The notes beneath the pieces were generated by a model. The model was not told the DNA's origin, did no database searches, and worked only from the letters and a program-made list of their open reading frames with translations. The position numbers were made by a program, and so were the translations under genes. A DNA stretch of 64,000 nt, from NCBI GenBank assembly GCA_016192345.1, contig JACPUH010000064.1, positions 1 to 64,000 on the forward strand, in the 5' to 3' direction. The stretch comes from Ignavibacteriales bacterium (GTDB taxonomy: Bacteria; Bacteroidota; Ignavibacteria; UBA10030). Below, piece after piece: positions 8,504-17,581 of the stretch. The stretch's first letter is position 1. Each line of letters opens with the position of its first letter.

Positions 8504-9664
8504 GTGTCCCCTCTCGTTGATGGAAGATATGACGTCATTGTTGTCGGTGCCGGACCCGCAGGCATTGCGTGCTCGACGTTGCTGGCCAGGCACGATCTGC
8601 GGGTGTTGTTGCTCGACAAAGCACGGTTTCCACGGGAAAAGATCTGCGGCGATTGTATCAATCCAAAATGCTGGCCGATCTTTGAACTCCTCGGTGTTGC
8701 CTCGACGCTCCGACAACAAGGTCTTCATGTCGTTGATTCATTCCGTCTCACCAACAGTGCGGGAGTTGTGGTGAGGGGAAAAATCCTGCCGGAGAGCGAT
8801 TCCCCCCTTTTTTCCATCAAACGAAGCATACTCGATACCCTGCTTCTTGAAAACGCTGCACGTTCCGGCGCGAGGGTTCTCGAAAAAACAACCGTGGTCG
8901 ATGTGCAATGGAGCGTAGGACGCGGGGTGGTCGTGCGCACGGCGGGAGAGAACCGGTTTCTTGAATTGAGAGCAGACTATCTCGTCGGAGCGGACGGAAG
9001 AAACTCCCTTGTGGCAAAGAGGATTCTTGAGAAGGGCGGTATTCCTCAAGGACGGCATGGTGAACGTCGGATTTCTGATAAGAGACTGCGCGTCGGAGTG
9101 CAATGGCACACCCATCATCAGCCACAAGCCGGTTCCGCCGTCGAGTTCTTCCTGTTTGCGTTGGGGTATTGCGGCATCGTGAATGTCGATGATCGGGCCG
9201 CAACGGTGGCGATGGTCACGACGCCCGATCTTGCACGATTAGGGCAACACGACTTCCCCCGGTTTCTTGAAAAGACCCTTTATTCCAACCCAGCGGCACG
9301 GATACGATTTCCTTCCCTCACTCCACCGGAGGTACTCTCGACCGCGTATCCGATCCATCCGCGGCTCCATGAGAACGGGGAACGAAGAGTCTTTCTTATC
9401 GGGGATGCCCGTCAAACGGTTGAGCCGTTCACCGGAGAAGGGGTGTTTTTTGCCATGCAGGAAGGGGTGCTTGCAGCTCAACGCATTCTCCATGCAAGGA
9501 ATTCCCCGGTTCCATTTCTTTCTCAGAGCATCCACCCTCCTTCCTGGGCGAACCGGTTTTCCACACTTCTCTTATCCCACGGGCGTTCCGCCGATCTCCT
9601 TACGGTCCTCGCGTCCAGACTCCCCTTTCTCGTTCCATTCGTTGCACGGACAATCCTCCGGTAA
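8504..9664 (+). CDS. FAD-dependent oxidoreductase (geranylgeranyl-reductase / monooxygenase-like)
   Basis: The 386-residue product has an N-terminal dinucleotide fold (DVIVVGAGPAGIACSTLLA), FPREKICGDCINPK as in the geranylgeranyl-reductase-like group, the central DYLVGADGRNSLV motif and the second FAD motif VFLIGDARQTVEPFTGEG. It begins at GTG 8504, with AAGGAG 4 bases upstream and 8 bases after the ketosynthase stop. The open frame continues upstream but would overlap the ketosynthase. The enzyme probably reduces or oxidises the product of the ketosynthase, methyltransferase and SRPBCC proteins. The exact reaction cannot be read from sequence. Confidence 0.85.
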   Translation: MSPLVDGRYDVIVVGAGPAGIACSTLLARHDLRVLLLDKARFPREKICGDCINPKCWPIFELLGVASTLRQQGLHVVDSFRLTNSAGVVVRGKILPESDSPLFSIKRSILDTLLLENAARSGARVLEKTTVVDVQWSVGRGVVVRTAGENRFLELRADYLVGADGRNSLVAKRILEKGGIPQGRHGERRISDKRLRVGVQWHTHHQPQAGSAVEFFLFALGYCGIVNVDDRAATVAMVTTPDLARLGQHDFPRFLEKTLYSNPAARIRFPSLTPPEVLSTAYPIHPRLHENGERRVFLIGDARQTVEPFTGEGVFFAMQEGVLAAQRILHARNSPVPFLSQSIHPPSWANRFSTLLLSHGRSADLLTVLASRLPFLVPFVARTILR

Positions 9665-9854
9665 AATCCGCTGTGTGATGGAACGACATCCTATTTCCAA
9701 TGCGACGCCGTCATGTGATCCTTCATGTATGGCACCAAAGAAGTCGCCGGGAGAAGGCTTCAAGGACTTTCTTTCGGCATACGCAACTTTTTGAACGAAC
9801 CATGCGTCTAAGGAATGTCGGCTCTCAGGTGTATTGTCCACATCCAGGGATGAA

Positions 9855-10631
9855 ATGGTGGATTCCAAACGGATCAAGGCTCTCGTTGTCGATGATGAAC
9901 CGCCGGGAAGACAGAGGATTCGGGAGCTGTTGCACGAAGAGCCGGATGTGGTGGTGATCGGTGAGAGCACCAATGGTGTTGAGGCGATTGAGGCCATCCG
10001 GAAACATTCGCCCGATCTCGTGTTCCTGGATATTCAGATGCCAGAAGTCGACGGGTTCGGTGTGGTCGAAGCGATCGGTCCCGCCATACCGACTGTCATT
10101 TTCACGACGGCGTATGATCAGTACGCACTGCAGGCTTTTGAAGTTCATGCCCTTGATTACCTGCTGAAGCCCTTCGATAAGGAACGGTTTCAAACGGCGA
10201 TGGAGAGAGCCCGGGTTGCTATCACGAGGCGCAAGTCGGAGGATATTAGCGAAAGGCTTCTCTCGTTGCTGCTGTCCTTCCGGGCCGAGGTGAAAGGCCC
10301 CGACCGGCTTGTCATCAAGAGCAGCGGCAGGGTGTTTTTTCTCAAGACGGACGAAATCGACTGGATCGAAGCGGCGGGGAATTATATACGGCTTCACGTG
10401 AACAGCGAGTCACATCTTCTCCGCGAGACCATGAGTGGCATTCAAAAAAGACTTGACGTCAACCAATTCATCCGGATCCATCGTTCGACGTTTGTCAATC
10501 TGGAACGCATTAAAGAACTCCAGCCCTGGTTTCACGGCGAATATGTTGTGATCCTCCAAGACGGCACGCAATTGACGATGAGTCGAAGTTACCGGAGCAA
10601 TTTGCCGGAGCTGTTGGGAAAATCAGCCTGA
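9855..10631 (+). CDS. LytTR-family response regulator
   Basis: A 258-residue regulator with an N-terminal receiver domain: acidic pair Asp13-Asp14 in LVVDDEPPGRQ, phosphoacceptor Asp59 in LVFLDIQMPEVDG, Thr84 in FTTAYD and Lys105 in LLKPFD. A C-terminal LytTR DNA-binding domain begins at about residue 155, with DEIDWIEAAGNYIRLH and FIRIHRSTFVNLERI as typical signatures. I use the ATG at 9855; a TTG start at 9834 is also in frame. The probable partner kinase is encoded 3.4 kb downstream on the same strand. LytTR regulators bind direct repeats at promoters, often for envelope or secreted proteins. Confidence 0.9.
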   Translation: MVDSKRIKALVVDDEPPGRQRIRELLHEEPDVVVIGESTNGVEAIEAIRKHSPDLVFLDIQMPEVDGFGVVEAIGPAIPTVIFTTAYDQYALQAFEVHALDYLLKPFDKERFQTAMERARVAITRRKSEDISERLLSLLLSFRAEVKGPDRLVIKSSGRVFFLKTDEIDWIEAAGNYIRLHVNSESHLLRETMSGIQKRLDVNQFIRIHRSTFVNLERIKELQPWFHGEYVVILQDGTQLTMSRSYRSNLPELLGKSA

Positions 10632-11095
10632 CCATGTTCATCCTTCGAGCGAGGGACTCCACCACGATGTTTATGCCGTTCATCCCAAACCGATTGTGAA
10701 CATCTCGACAATGTTTTACACTGGTGCTGCAGCCGTCACGGTGTGACAGATCACCGTTCTTTCAAATCCGGACCCGCGGTTGAGAGTGCTTTTTTCTCTC
10801 CTCACGGCCATACTGTTTAGCCCGTTTTGCCAGGGTGCAACCTCCAAACACGTTGGGCTTCCTCCTCCTTCTACCCAATCATGCGTGTTGGTTGCATTTC
10901 TTCGAGGGTGGCATAACGGGCTATTTTTTTGAAAAGTCCCGGTTAAACCGCCGGCTTCCTCGTGGAAAAGAGCTCCTGCGCCTTATCGTTCAAAAAAGGA
11001 GATTGAACGGACCTTCTTTGGTCTCTGTCCCGCCCTCCTTTCATTTCTCCCCTCATCTCGTTATTATCGCTTATCCTTACAACCGACTCCAGGGA
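10632..11095 (+). other. Intergenic region, 464 bases, no gene seen
   Basis: No convincing coding frame is visible; the frame that joins the following SGNH hydrolase has no plausible start or signal peptide here. One short inverted repeat, ACGGTG at 10738-10743 and CACCGT at 10752-10757 followed by TTCTTTC, could be a weak terminator for the response regulator. As the region lies between a LytTR regulator and a secreted protein, it may also hold the promoter of the next gene, but I could not pick one out. Confidence 0.4.
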
Positions 11096-11845
11096 ATGGG
11101 GAATACTTCATTGATGCGCGGTCTCGCTTTCATCGTTTTGTTTTTTTGCTCTTGCAAATCACCGGTCGAAGCATTCGAAGGCCCCGGCGTTCACGTACTC
11201 TTTATCGGGAACAGCCTTACCTACGCGAACGACCTTCCGGTCACCATTCAAGGCCTCATAACATTGGGGGGCGAAGAGATGAGTTTTATTTCCATTGCCA
11301 AACCCGATTTTGCGCTGGTCGATCACCTGGATGGTGGAAGCAATGCGGTTGATGAAATTAAACGGGGTGGATGGGACTATGTCGTCCTGCAGCAAGGGCC
11401 ATCCTCGCTGCGGGAGAGCCGTGAACTTTTGATTCAAGGGACACAACGATTCGACCAGCACGTTCGCGCCGTGGGTGCCCGGACAGCACTGTACATGGTG
11501 TGGCCGGATCGAAGTCGCTACTCCTTTTTTGAAGATGTCCGCCTCTCCTATAAGCTTGCTGCAGACACAGTCGGGGGACTATTTTTTCCGGCCGGAGAAG
11601 CGTGGCTGACCGCATGGGAAGGTGACCCTCAGCTTGCCCTGTATGGTCCGGACGATTTCCACCCTTCGTCGCTGGGCACATTTCTCGCTGCCCTCGTCAT
11701 CTACGAGCGCATTTCCGGTCGTGATGCCCGGGAGCTTCCACCGCAGGTTGTGGTCGCCGGCCGCACGATCGCCGTGCCGGAAGAAACGGCCCGGCTGCTT
11801 CAGAACGCCGCCCATACAACGAATGCAAAGTACATCAAGAATTAA
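11096..11845 (+). CDS. SGNH/GDSL-type hydrolase, probable lipoprotein
   Basis: About 249 residues from the ATG at 11096 (AGGGA just upstream). The N-terminus MGNTSLMRGLAFIVLFFCSCKS is a signal sequence ending in a lipobox-like FCSC. The mature part has SGNH block I (VLFIGNSLTYANDLP, with the nucleophile Ser), a QQGPSS segment and block V (DDFHPSSLGTFLAA), which supplies the catalytic Asp and His. Family members are esterases or lipases, often deacetylating carbohydrates. It is first in a run of four exported proteins between a LytTR regulator and its kinase. The substrate is unknown. Confidence 0.78.
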   Translation: MGNTSLMRGLAFIVLFFCSCKSPVEAFEGPGVHVLFIGNSLTYANDLPVTIQGLITLGGEEMSFISIAKPDFALVDHLDGGSNAVDEIKRGGWDYVVLQQGPSSLRESRELLIQGTQRFDQHVRAVGARTALYMVWPDRSRYSFFEDVRLSYKLAADTVGGLFFPAGEAWLTAWEGDPQLALYGPDDFHPSSLGTFLAALVIYERISGRDARELPPQVVVAGRTIAVPEETARLLQNAAHTTNAKYIKN

Positions 11846-12027
11846 GGGGCAAAAAAAGACATTCGATCATTGGTTTCCAACAAAGACCGGGATGATTCGG
11901 CAGATGAATATCGGAGCGCGAAAACGATAAACACCTCAACGGTCATTCCCGCTTGCTCTTGGCTCAACTTCTGAAATTCTTATATTGGATCAGTACCAAA
12001 TAACTTTTCAACCTTATCGGTCAGGAA

Positions 12028-12606
12028 ATGAAACGGTTACAATTTATTTGGAAGCAGGAAGGTCACCGGAGGACTGCGCAGCGATACCTTTGTTTTAGCG
12101 CGTTGTTCATGACATTTGTCGGAACCTCGTTGACCCTTGCCCAGGATATCAAACCCATGGTTCAATCGGAGGATACACACTATTTCGATTTCTGGGTTGG
12201 AACCTGGTATGTGGAGGAGAACGGGAAGATCGATACTGCCGGAACGCGCTTCGTTGTTCGTCGAAGCATCCATCCGGCCGCGTACGTCGAAGAGTGGAGG
12301 ATGGATCTTAACTCGAATTCCACGCTTACTGCGACCGCCCTCCGGGGATGGGATAAAACAAACAATCGCTGGATGTACACCTGGGTGTCTGCCAACGGTC
12401 TCTATCAGGTTTGGGAGGGAAGAAAAGATCAGGGGCACTGGTACATTTATAATCGGTTCAACATCGAGGGAGATCAATATCTCTCGCGGCAAGGGTGGAT
12501 ACCGGAAAGCCCGGGGCGCGTTCTTCGCATCAGTGAAAAATCATATGACGATGGGGCCACCTGGCAATTACGGTTCAAGCAGATCCTTGTTCGAAAGGAA
12601 CCATAA
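12028..12606 (+). CDS. Secreted protein of DUF1579-like type
   Basis: A 192-residue exported protein with a hydrophobic segment at about 20-38 ending in LTLAQ, consistent with signal peptidase I cleavage. The mature part opens with HYFDFWVGTWYVEENGK and contains WDKTNNRWMYTW and GATWQLRFKQILVRK. It has the same ground plan as the next protein (QFDFWIGEWDV, ALDRWQQFW, GSTWTVAFDGLY), so the two are diverged tandem paralogues. DUF1579-type proteins form small lipocalin-like beta barrels; no enzymatic residues are recognised. The ATG at 12028 has AGGA close upstream. Confidence 0.68.
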   Translation: MKRLQFIWKQEGHRRTAQRYLCFSALFMTFVGTSLTLAQDIKPMVQSEDTHYFDFWVGTWYVEENGKIDTAGTRFVVRRSIHPAAYVEEWRMDLNSNSTLTATALRGWDKTNNRWMYTWVSANGLYQVWEGRKDQGHWYIYNRFNIEGDQYLSRQGWIPESPGRVLRISEKSYDDGATWQLRFKQILVRKEP

Positions 12607-12664
12607 CGGGGAACGCACACCATCACTTCCAGAGAACAATCCACCTCGCATGGAGATACAGCGT

Positions 12665-13177
12665 ATGCAAAGAATGTCGTTGTTGTTCGTTTTTGTTTGC
12701 GGTGTCGCGTGTGGGCAAACACCCCCTCAACGCCCGTCACCGTGTAAAACCGATTCAACGTACCGTCAATTCGATTTCTGGATCGGGGAGTGGGATGTGA
12801 TGAACCCGCAAGGGCAGGTCGTGGGGCGCAGCAGCATCCAGTTGATCGAAGGGGACTGCGTTCTCTTGGAGAATTACGCGAGCGTGCGCGGACCGTACAC
12901 GGGAAAGAGCTTCAACATTTACAACGCCGCGCTCGATCGCTGGCAGCAATTTTGGGTGGATAATCAAGGCGGGGTTCTTGAGTTCAAAGGTGCCTACAAA
13001 GACCGCGAGTTGAGATATACCGCCGAATCCATCGGACCCCGGAATCAACCAACACACCATAAGCTTGCCTTCTTTCACCGTGAGGATGGAACCGTGCGTC
13101 AACTGTGGGAGCAATCGATCGATGGAGGATCGACTTGGACCGTGGCATTTGACGGTCTTTACAGGAAAAGAAAATAA
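12665..13177 (+). CDS. Secreted or lipoprotein DUF1579-like protein, paralogue of the preceding gene
   Basis: About 170 residues from the ATG at 12665, which has GGAG nine bases upstream; an ATG at 12650 is an alternative. The N-terminus MQRMSLLFVFVCGVACGQ has a lipobox-like GVAC. The mature protein shares the FDFWIGEWDV opening and the closing SIDGGSTWTVAFDGLYRK with its upstream neighbour. A tandem duplication followed by divergence is the simplest reading. Function is unknown; a periplasmic or surface small-ligand role is possible for the fold. Confidence 0.68.
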   Translation: MQRMSLLFVFVCGVACGQTPPQRPSPCKTDSTYRQFDFWIGEWDVMNPQGQVVGRSSIQLIEGDCVLLENYASVRGPYTGKSFNIYNAALDRWQQFWVDNQGGVLEFKGAYKDRELRYTAESIGPRNQPTHHKLAFFHREDGTVRQLWEQSIDGGSTWTVAFDGLYRKRK

Positions 13178-13370
13178 GCAACAGTGCACTCGAACGGCGG
13201 TAAGAATTTGAAGAGAACTCCATTCAAAGTACGGAGGGCTTCGGGGAAGATTCTTCTTCCTTCAACATTCATTATAAGGGAATTCGGCTTCATGGGGATG
13301 TTTCTTGATTGCGAAGGAAACAAAGTCGCTCTTCACTCTCCCCAATAACCAGGAACAACGAGGTCTGTCT

Positions 13371-13841
13371 ATGAAAACCATGCTTTTGCTTCTGTTCTCT
13401 CTTTGTTCGTTCACCGTTCTTTCCGCCCAGGAACAAAAACCAACCATCGAAAACCTTGCCTGGATTTCCGGATGTTGGGAGCGAAGCGGGGGAAGCCGGC
13501 AGACAATCGAGCAGTGGATGAAGCCCTCGGGAGGCACCATGCTGGGGATGAGCCGGACGGTGGCAAACGGACGGACAATTGAGTACGAGCATTTGCTCCT
13601 CCATCAAGTCGGTGATACCCTCTTTTATACGGCCACCCCCTCGCGCCAACAACGAGCCTCGTTCAAGCTGGTACGAAGCTCGACCCATGAAGCGGTCTTT
13701 GAAAATCCCGACCATGATTTTCCCCAACGGATCATCTACCGGTTGCAACCGGACGGATCTCTCGTTGCCCGCATTGAGGGAAAGAGCAAAGGAGTGGAAC
13801 GGGGCATTGATTTTCCCTTTAAGAAAGTCGCTTGTGAATAG
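13371..13841 (+). CDS. Secreted DUF6265-like protein
   Basis: 156 residues from the ATG at 13371, with GAGG 7 bases upstream. A signal peptide covers roughly 1-19 (MKTMLLLLFSLCSFTVLSAQ). The mature region begins LAWISGCWERSGGSRQTIEQWM and contains ENPDHDFPQRIIYRLQPDGSL, the pattern of the DUF6265 family, predicted small beta-rich exported proteins of unknown function. It is the third small secreted protein in a row and lies directly before the sensor kinase gene, which suggests it is a target of, or a ligand-binding accessory to, that two-component system (inference). Confidence 0.7.
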   Translation: MKTMLLLLFSLCSFTVLSAQEQKPTIENLAWISGCWERSGGSRQTIEQWMKPSGGTMLGMSRTVANGRTIEYEHLLLHQVGDTLFYTATPSRQQRASFKLVRSSTHEAVFENPDHDFPQRIIYRLQPDGSLVARIEGKSKGVERGIDFPFKKVACE

Positions 13842-14029
13842 CGGCCTATGGCCCCGAAGGGTTCCTCCTTCTGCAACCCTTGACAAGGACCGTTCGGGGG
13901 TTTTGCATTTCACGGCGGAATACAGCTCCCTCACCCCTTCACCATGGCGTTCAACCCAAAAGCCTTCTTGCCATGCCGCAAACTGCGTATGTTGAAGAGA
14001 GACCGAAAAACTTCTCAACCCCTCATCGC

Positions 14030-15157
14030 ATGGAAGCGCAACAACGCACCGTACCCGGACGCAGTTTTTTTGAACAACGATCACTTCGCTGGACGTTCAC
14101 TCTCCTTACCTGGACGTGTGTCGGGTTGTTTTTTGCATCCCAATCATTGCTCTGGGATCAATACCTGTTCCGGACGACAATTACTTGGGAGCGGGCGGTC
14201 ACGATCAATCTTTCCTTTTACTATATCTGGGCTTGCATTGCCCCCCTGGTCCTCTGGCTTGGAAAGCGATACCAATTTGAGCGCATGAGCTGGCCGAAAG
14301 CCATCCTTGTTCATCTCCCGACAAGTATCTTGCTTTCGGCAGCGCAGTTGCTTGTTGCCGAGGTTGTCTTCCAGTCGTTTCGTCCCTCTCCATTGAAGCT
14401 CCTTGAAGCGTTCAGAGCCATCCAGGTTTCGTTTGCCTTCAACTTTCATATGAACCTCCTCACCTATTGGGTTATCCTCGGAGTGGGTTCCTTGAGGGAC
14501 TATTACCGGAAATACCGGGACCGTGACTTGCGTAACGCTCAGCTTGAAGCACAATTGACTCAGGCTCAGTTGCAGGCATTGAAAATGCACCTTCATCCCC
14601 ACTTTCTGTTCAACACACTGAACACGATTTCGTCATTGATGCATAAAAACGTGCACGATGCGGACCGGGTCCTGGCGCGGTTGGGGGAGTTCCTTCGCGC
14701 GTCGCTCAAGAATTCCGATGTTCATGAAATTCCATTGCGGGAAGAACTAGAGTTCCTCCGGCGCTACCTGGAGATCGAACAGATTCGCTTTGGGGAGCGT
14801 CTCAAAGTGGAGATTCGGATTGAATCGGGCCTTCTCGATCTCAAAGTACCGAGCTTCATCCTTCAGCCTTTGGTGGAAAATTCCATCCGCTATACTGTCG
14901 GGTCTCATACCGGCGGCGGCCTGATCGAGATCACCGCCGGGCAGCATCAGGGACGGCTCAAACTGAATGTGAAAGATAATGGTCCGGGTTTGGTTGTCGA
15001 TCACGCCGTGGCGGTTCCCGAAGGAGTGGGTCTGCAGAACACGCGGGCGCGGTTGCAGCAACTCTATGGAGACAACTATGAATTTGCTTTCATAAATCAC
15101 CCTCATCAGGGAGTTGATGTTTCCATTACAATTCCCGTTCCTGTCTCGAGAAATTGA
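14030..15157 (+). CDS. LytS/YehU-type sensor histidine kinase (His_kinase family)
   Basis: About 375 residues with four predicted membrane segments between residues 20 and 155, a short coiled linker (RNAQLEAQLTQAQLQALKMHL) and the His_kinase core with the phosphoacceptor His in LHPHFLFNTLN. The ATPase domain carries the N-box LQPLVENSIRY, VKDNGPGL and GVGLQNTRARL. This kinase family pairs with LytTR regulators, so the regulator at 9855 is the likely partner although four genes separate them. In-frame ATGs at 13973 and 14030 are both possible; neither has a clear ribosome binding site. The usual Asn before the HPHFLFN core (QxNPHFLFN) is His here. Confidence 0.87.
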   Translation: MEAQQRTVPGRSFFEQRSLRWTFTLLTWTCVGLFFASQSLLWDQYLFRTTITWERAVTINLSFYYIWACIAPLVLWLGKRYQFERMSWPKAILVHLPTSILLSAAQLLVAEVVFQSFRPSPLKLLEAFRAIQVSFAFNFHMNLLTYWVILGVGSLRDYYRKYRDRDLRNAQLEAQLTQAQLQALKMHLHPHFLFNTLNTISSLMHKNVHDADRVLARLGEFLRASLKNSDVHEIPLREELEFLRRYLEIEQIRFGERLKVEIRIESGLLDLKVPSFILQPLVENSIRYTVGSHTGGGLIEITAGQHQGRLKLNVKDNGPGLVVDHAVAVPEGVGLQNTRARLQQLYGDNYEFAFINHPHQGVDVSITIPVPVSRN

Positions 15158-15466
15158 ATCGCGTGTGGCGTTCATGGCTCGAGGGAGGATCTCAAGACGT
15201 AAAAAAAGGGGGAAGGTGGAAGGTTACAGGGGGTGGAAAAACTCTTTCAGAAAACAATTGTCGCGCCAGATTGGCGGGGCGATTGTCCAATTTAAGAAGT
15301 ATATTGCTGTTGCTCCCGACCCATGCGCAATATCTTGCCACAACACTGGCGCGGGGCTGAGAGTCCGGGAATAATTTTATTTCAATGGGAGGTCCTTCGG
15401 TGAGGAACCGGACCTCCTCGGCGAGCGTTAAGAGAAGTGGTTATCATCAAATAAAGGGATTATGGT
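15158..15466 (+). other. Intergenic region, 309 bases, with one strong hairpin
   Basis: No gene is seen between the kinase and the S41 protease. The notable element is an inverted repeat, GGAGGTCC at 15390-15397 and GGACCTCC at 15412-15419, with a 14-base loop, about 50 bases before the protease ATG. It has no T-run, so it is not a standard terminator; it would lie in the 5' leader of the protease mRNA. Confidence 0.45.
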
Positions 15467-17095
15467 ATGAAGAAGCGATTTTCTGTGTGGACGGTGGGCG
15501 CCATGATGCTCACGGGGATGATTGTCGGGTTCCAGGGCAAGGAGTTGATCTCGGCGGATAATATTTACGAGCAGTTAAACAAGTTTAAAGATGTGCTCGT
15601 GATCGCGGAGAAATACTATGTCGATGAAGTCGACACCAAGAAACTGACCGAAGGGGCGATCAACGGCCTGATCGAGAAGCTCGATCCCCATTCTGCGTAT
15701 TTTCAACCGCAAGTCTCCCAACGCGAGACGGAGAATATCCAGGGGAATTATCAGGGCGTTGGGCTCTCCATCCGGGCGCTCAACGATACGGTGATTGTCG
15801 TCGAACCGATGGGGGGTGGCCCGGCGGCGATGTTGGGGATTCTTTCGAACGACAGGATCGTTGGGATCGGAGACAGCAGCGCGGTGGGGTTGGGCGTGGA
15901 AGAAGCTTCACGCAAACTTCGGGGCCCGAAAGGAACGAAAGTCCGGGTTACCGTTGCACGGCCCGGCGTTGAAAGCAACCTGGTGTACGAAATTACCCGC
16001 GATAATATTTCCATCCATAGTGTCGATGTCGCCCTGATGACGAGCGACAAGGTTGGTTATATCAGCGTCAATTCATTTAAGGTGACGACCGGTGCGGAAG
16101 TGGAGCGCGCGCTGCAGAGCCTCCTGGCACAGGGGATGAAACAGGTGGTTCTCGATCTGCGCAATAACCCCGGGGGAGTGATGGATCAGGCAAGCCGGCT
16201 GGCGGATCTTTTCCTTGATGGTGGACCGAAGGGGAAACCACGACAGATTGTCTACACCAAGGCGCGCCGTCCCGAGATGGAGGAGGCCGACACCGCCCGG
16301 ACAGGCGATGCGTTCGAAAAAATTCCCGTGATTGTTCTGGTGAACAACGGGTCCGCAAGCGCAAGCGAAATTGTCGCCGGTGCATTACAGGATTGGGACC
16401 GCGGACTGATTGTGGGTGAGACGAGCTTTGGCAAAGGGTTGGTTCAGCGCCAGTGGTCGTTCAACGACGGCTCTGCGTTCCGCATGACCATCGCCCGGTA
16501 TTATACACCGAGCGGGAGGCTGATCCAGAGAGCCTATGAAGGGAAGGATAAATCATCGTACCAGCGCGAAGCGTTTGAACGGGATGAACCGGAAGGGGAG
16601 AACATCGACCACCAGACGGACGTGAAAGGGGATTCCGCGCGTCCCGTGTTCAAAACGAACGCCGGCAGGCTGGTGTACGGCGGCGGCGGCATCACACCGG
16701 ATTATATCGTGAAGCCCTCCACCCTAACGGAGAACACATTGAACCTGTTGCGGCGCGACATGTTCTTCCAGTTTGTTACCGCCTATCTCGACGGTGAAGG
16801 CCGGGATCTCCGCGCACGGCACACGACCGACATGAAGAATTTCATTCGAACATATTCCATTTCTGATGAAATGCTGGCAGGTTTCCGGGACTTTCTCAAG
16901 GAGAAGAAAGTGACGAATGAGGAGAAAGATTTTGACAAAGATCGTTCCTTCATTCAAACGCGCCTCAAGGCGTATATTGCGAGGGCATTTTGGGGGAACG
17001 AGGGATGGTATCCCGTCATGCTGCAGGTTGATACGCAGTTTCAGAAAGGGGTCAACTTGCTGCCGGAGGCGGCAAAAATTGCAAAACTAAATTAA
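15467..17095 (+). CDS. S41-family C-terminal processing peptidase (Ctp/Prc-like)
   Basis: A 542-residue exported serine protease with an N-terminal signal or anchor (MKKRFSVWTVGAMMLTGMIVG). A PDZ domain lies at about 95-180 (GVGLSIRALNDTVIVVEPM). The S41 core has LRNNPGG, the catalytic Ser near 298 in NNGSASASEIVAG and the catalytic Lys near 323 in TSFGKGLVQ. Ctp proteases trim the C-termini of periplasmic and outer-membrane proteins; in Bacteroidota they are core envelope enzymes. The C-terminal 130 residues form a helical extension common in this phylum. A hairpin terminator follows 22 bases after the stop. Confidence 0.93.
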   Translation: MKKRFSVWTVGAMMLTGMIVGFQGKELISADNIYEQLNKFKDVLVIAEKYYVDEVDTKKLTEGAINGLIEKLDPHSAYFQPQVSQRETENIQGNYQGVGLSIRALNDTVIVVEPMGGGPAAMLGILSNDRIVGIGDSSAVGLGVEEASRKLRGPKGTKVRVTVARPGVESNLVYEITRDNISIHSVDVALMTSDKVGYISVNSFKVTTGAEVERALQSLLAQGMKQVVLDLRNNPGGVMDQASRLADLFLDGGPKGKPRQIVYTKARRPEMEEADTARTGDAFEKIPVIVLVNNGSASASEIVAGALQDWDRGLIVGETSFGKGLVQRQWSFNDGSAFRMTIARYYTPSGRLIQRAYEGKDKSSYQREAFERDEPEGENIDHQTDVKGDSARPVFKTNAGRLVYGGGGITPDYIVKPSTLTENTLNLLRRDMFFQFVTAYLDGEGRDLRARHTTDMKNFIRTYSISDEMLAGFRDFLKEKKVTNEEKDFDKDRSFIQTRLKAYIARAFWGNEGWYPVMLQVDTQFQKGVNLLPEAAKIAKLN

Positions 17096-17117
17096 CCGAA
17101 CGCGCAATTATTCCGCA

Positions 17118-17147
17118 GGGGTGAGATGATGTCGTCCCACCCTTTTT
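17118..17147 (+). terminator. Probable rho-independent terminator of the S41 protease gene
   Basis: GGGTG at 17119-17123 pairs with CACCC at 17138-17142, extended with one mismatch, followed by a run of five T. It lies 22 bases after the protease stop codon. Confidence 0.6.
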
Positions 17148-17483
17148 GTTTTGTCTTCCCGGATCAAACCGGTTGATTCCCGATTTCCATAAACGGGCAT
17201 TCCTTGTTTCCCGTCGATAGAAAACCTCTTCCACCAATAAAACCGATGTTATGATTTTAAGTTAGATTGCCGCATTGCAATGTGGCACGCATCTTGAATT
17301 CTTATGAATGCCTGTTGCTGCCTCATGCTAGAGGAGTTCATCCCTCGACAATATGGGCTTTACCTCCTTCAACCCATTTGCAGACCGGACTTGTTCGGTT
17401 ACTGAGACGGCAACAGGAATTTTTATGCCCGTTTCAGTTTTTGAATCGGTCTTCCGTTCGATCTGAATACCACTCTGAACGAC

Positions 17484-17513
17484 AAAAGGCTGTCCATTGC
17501 TGGACAGCCTTTT
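17484..17513 (-). terminator. Strong terminator hairpin, end of the receptor / secreted protein / PorV-like operon
   Basis: A perfect 13-bp stem, AAAAGGCTGTCCA at 17484-17496 against its complement at 17501-17513, with a 4-base loop. The A and T tails at each end make it usable from both strands. The PorV-like gene on the minus strand ends 69 bases away, so this is its likely terminator. The outer stem AAAAGGCTG is shared with the terminator at 25877. The rest of the gap 17096-17581 holds no convincing gene. Confidence 0.8.
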
Positions 17514-17581
17514 GTTTGTACTGCGATGCAATCTTCCCAAAGGCCTGGAACATGATCCAGGCCTTCGAGAGAGAGTGAAAG

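Noticed and set aside
17269-17286. An 18-base imperfect palindrome (GCCGCATT/AATGTGGC)
   Set aside because: No promoter elements or second copy could be found nearby, so a function could not be supported.
17353-17466. A 37-codon open frame ending just before the terminator at 17484
   Set aside because: GAGGAG lies 16 bases upstream, too far, and the sequence has no recognisable family; the terminator is explained by the minus-strand PorV-like gene.
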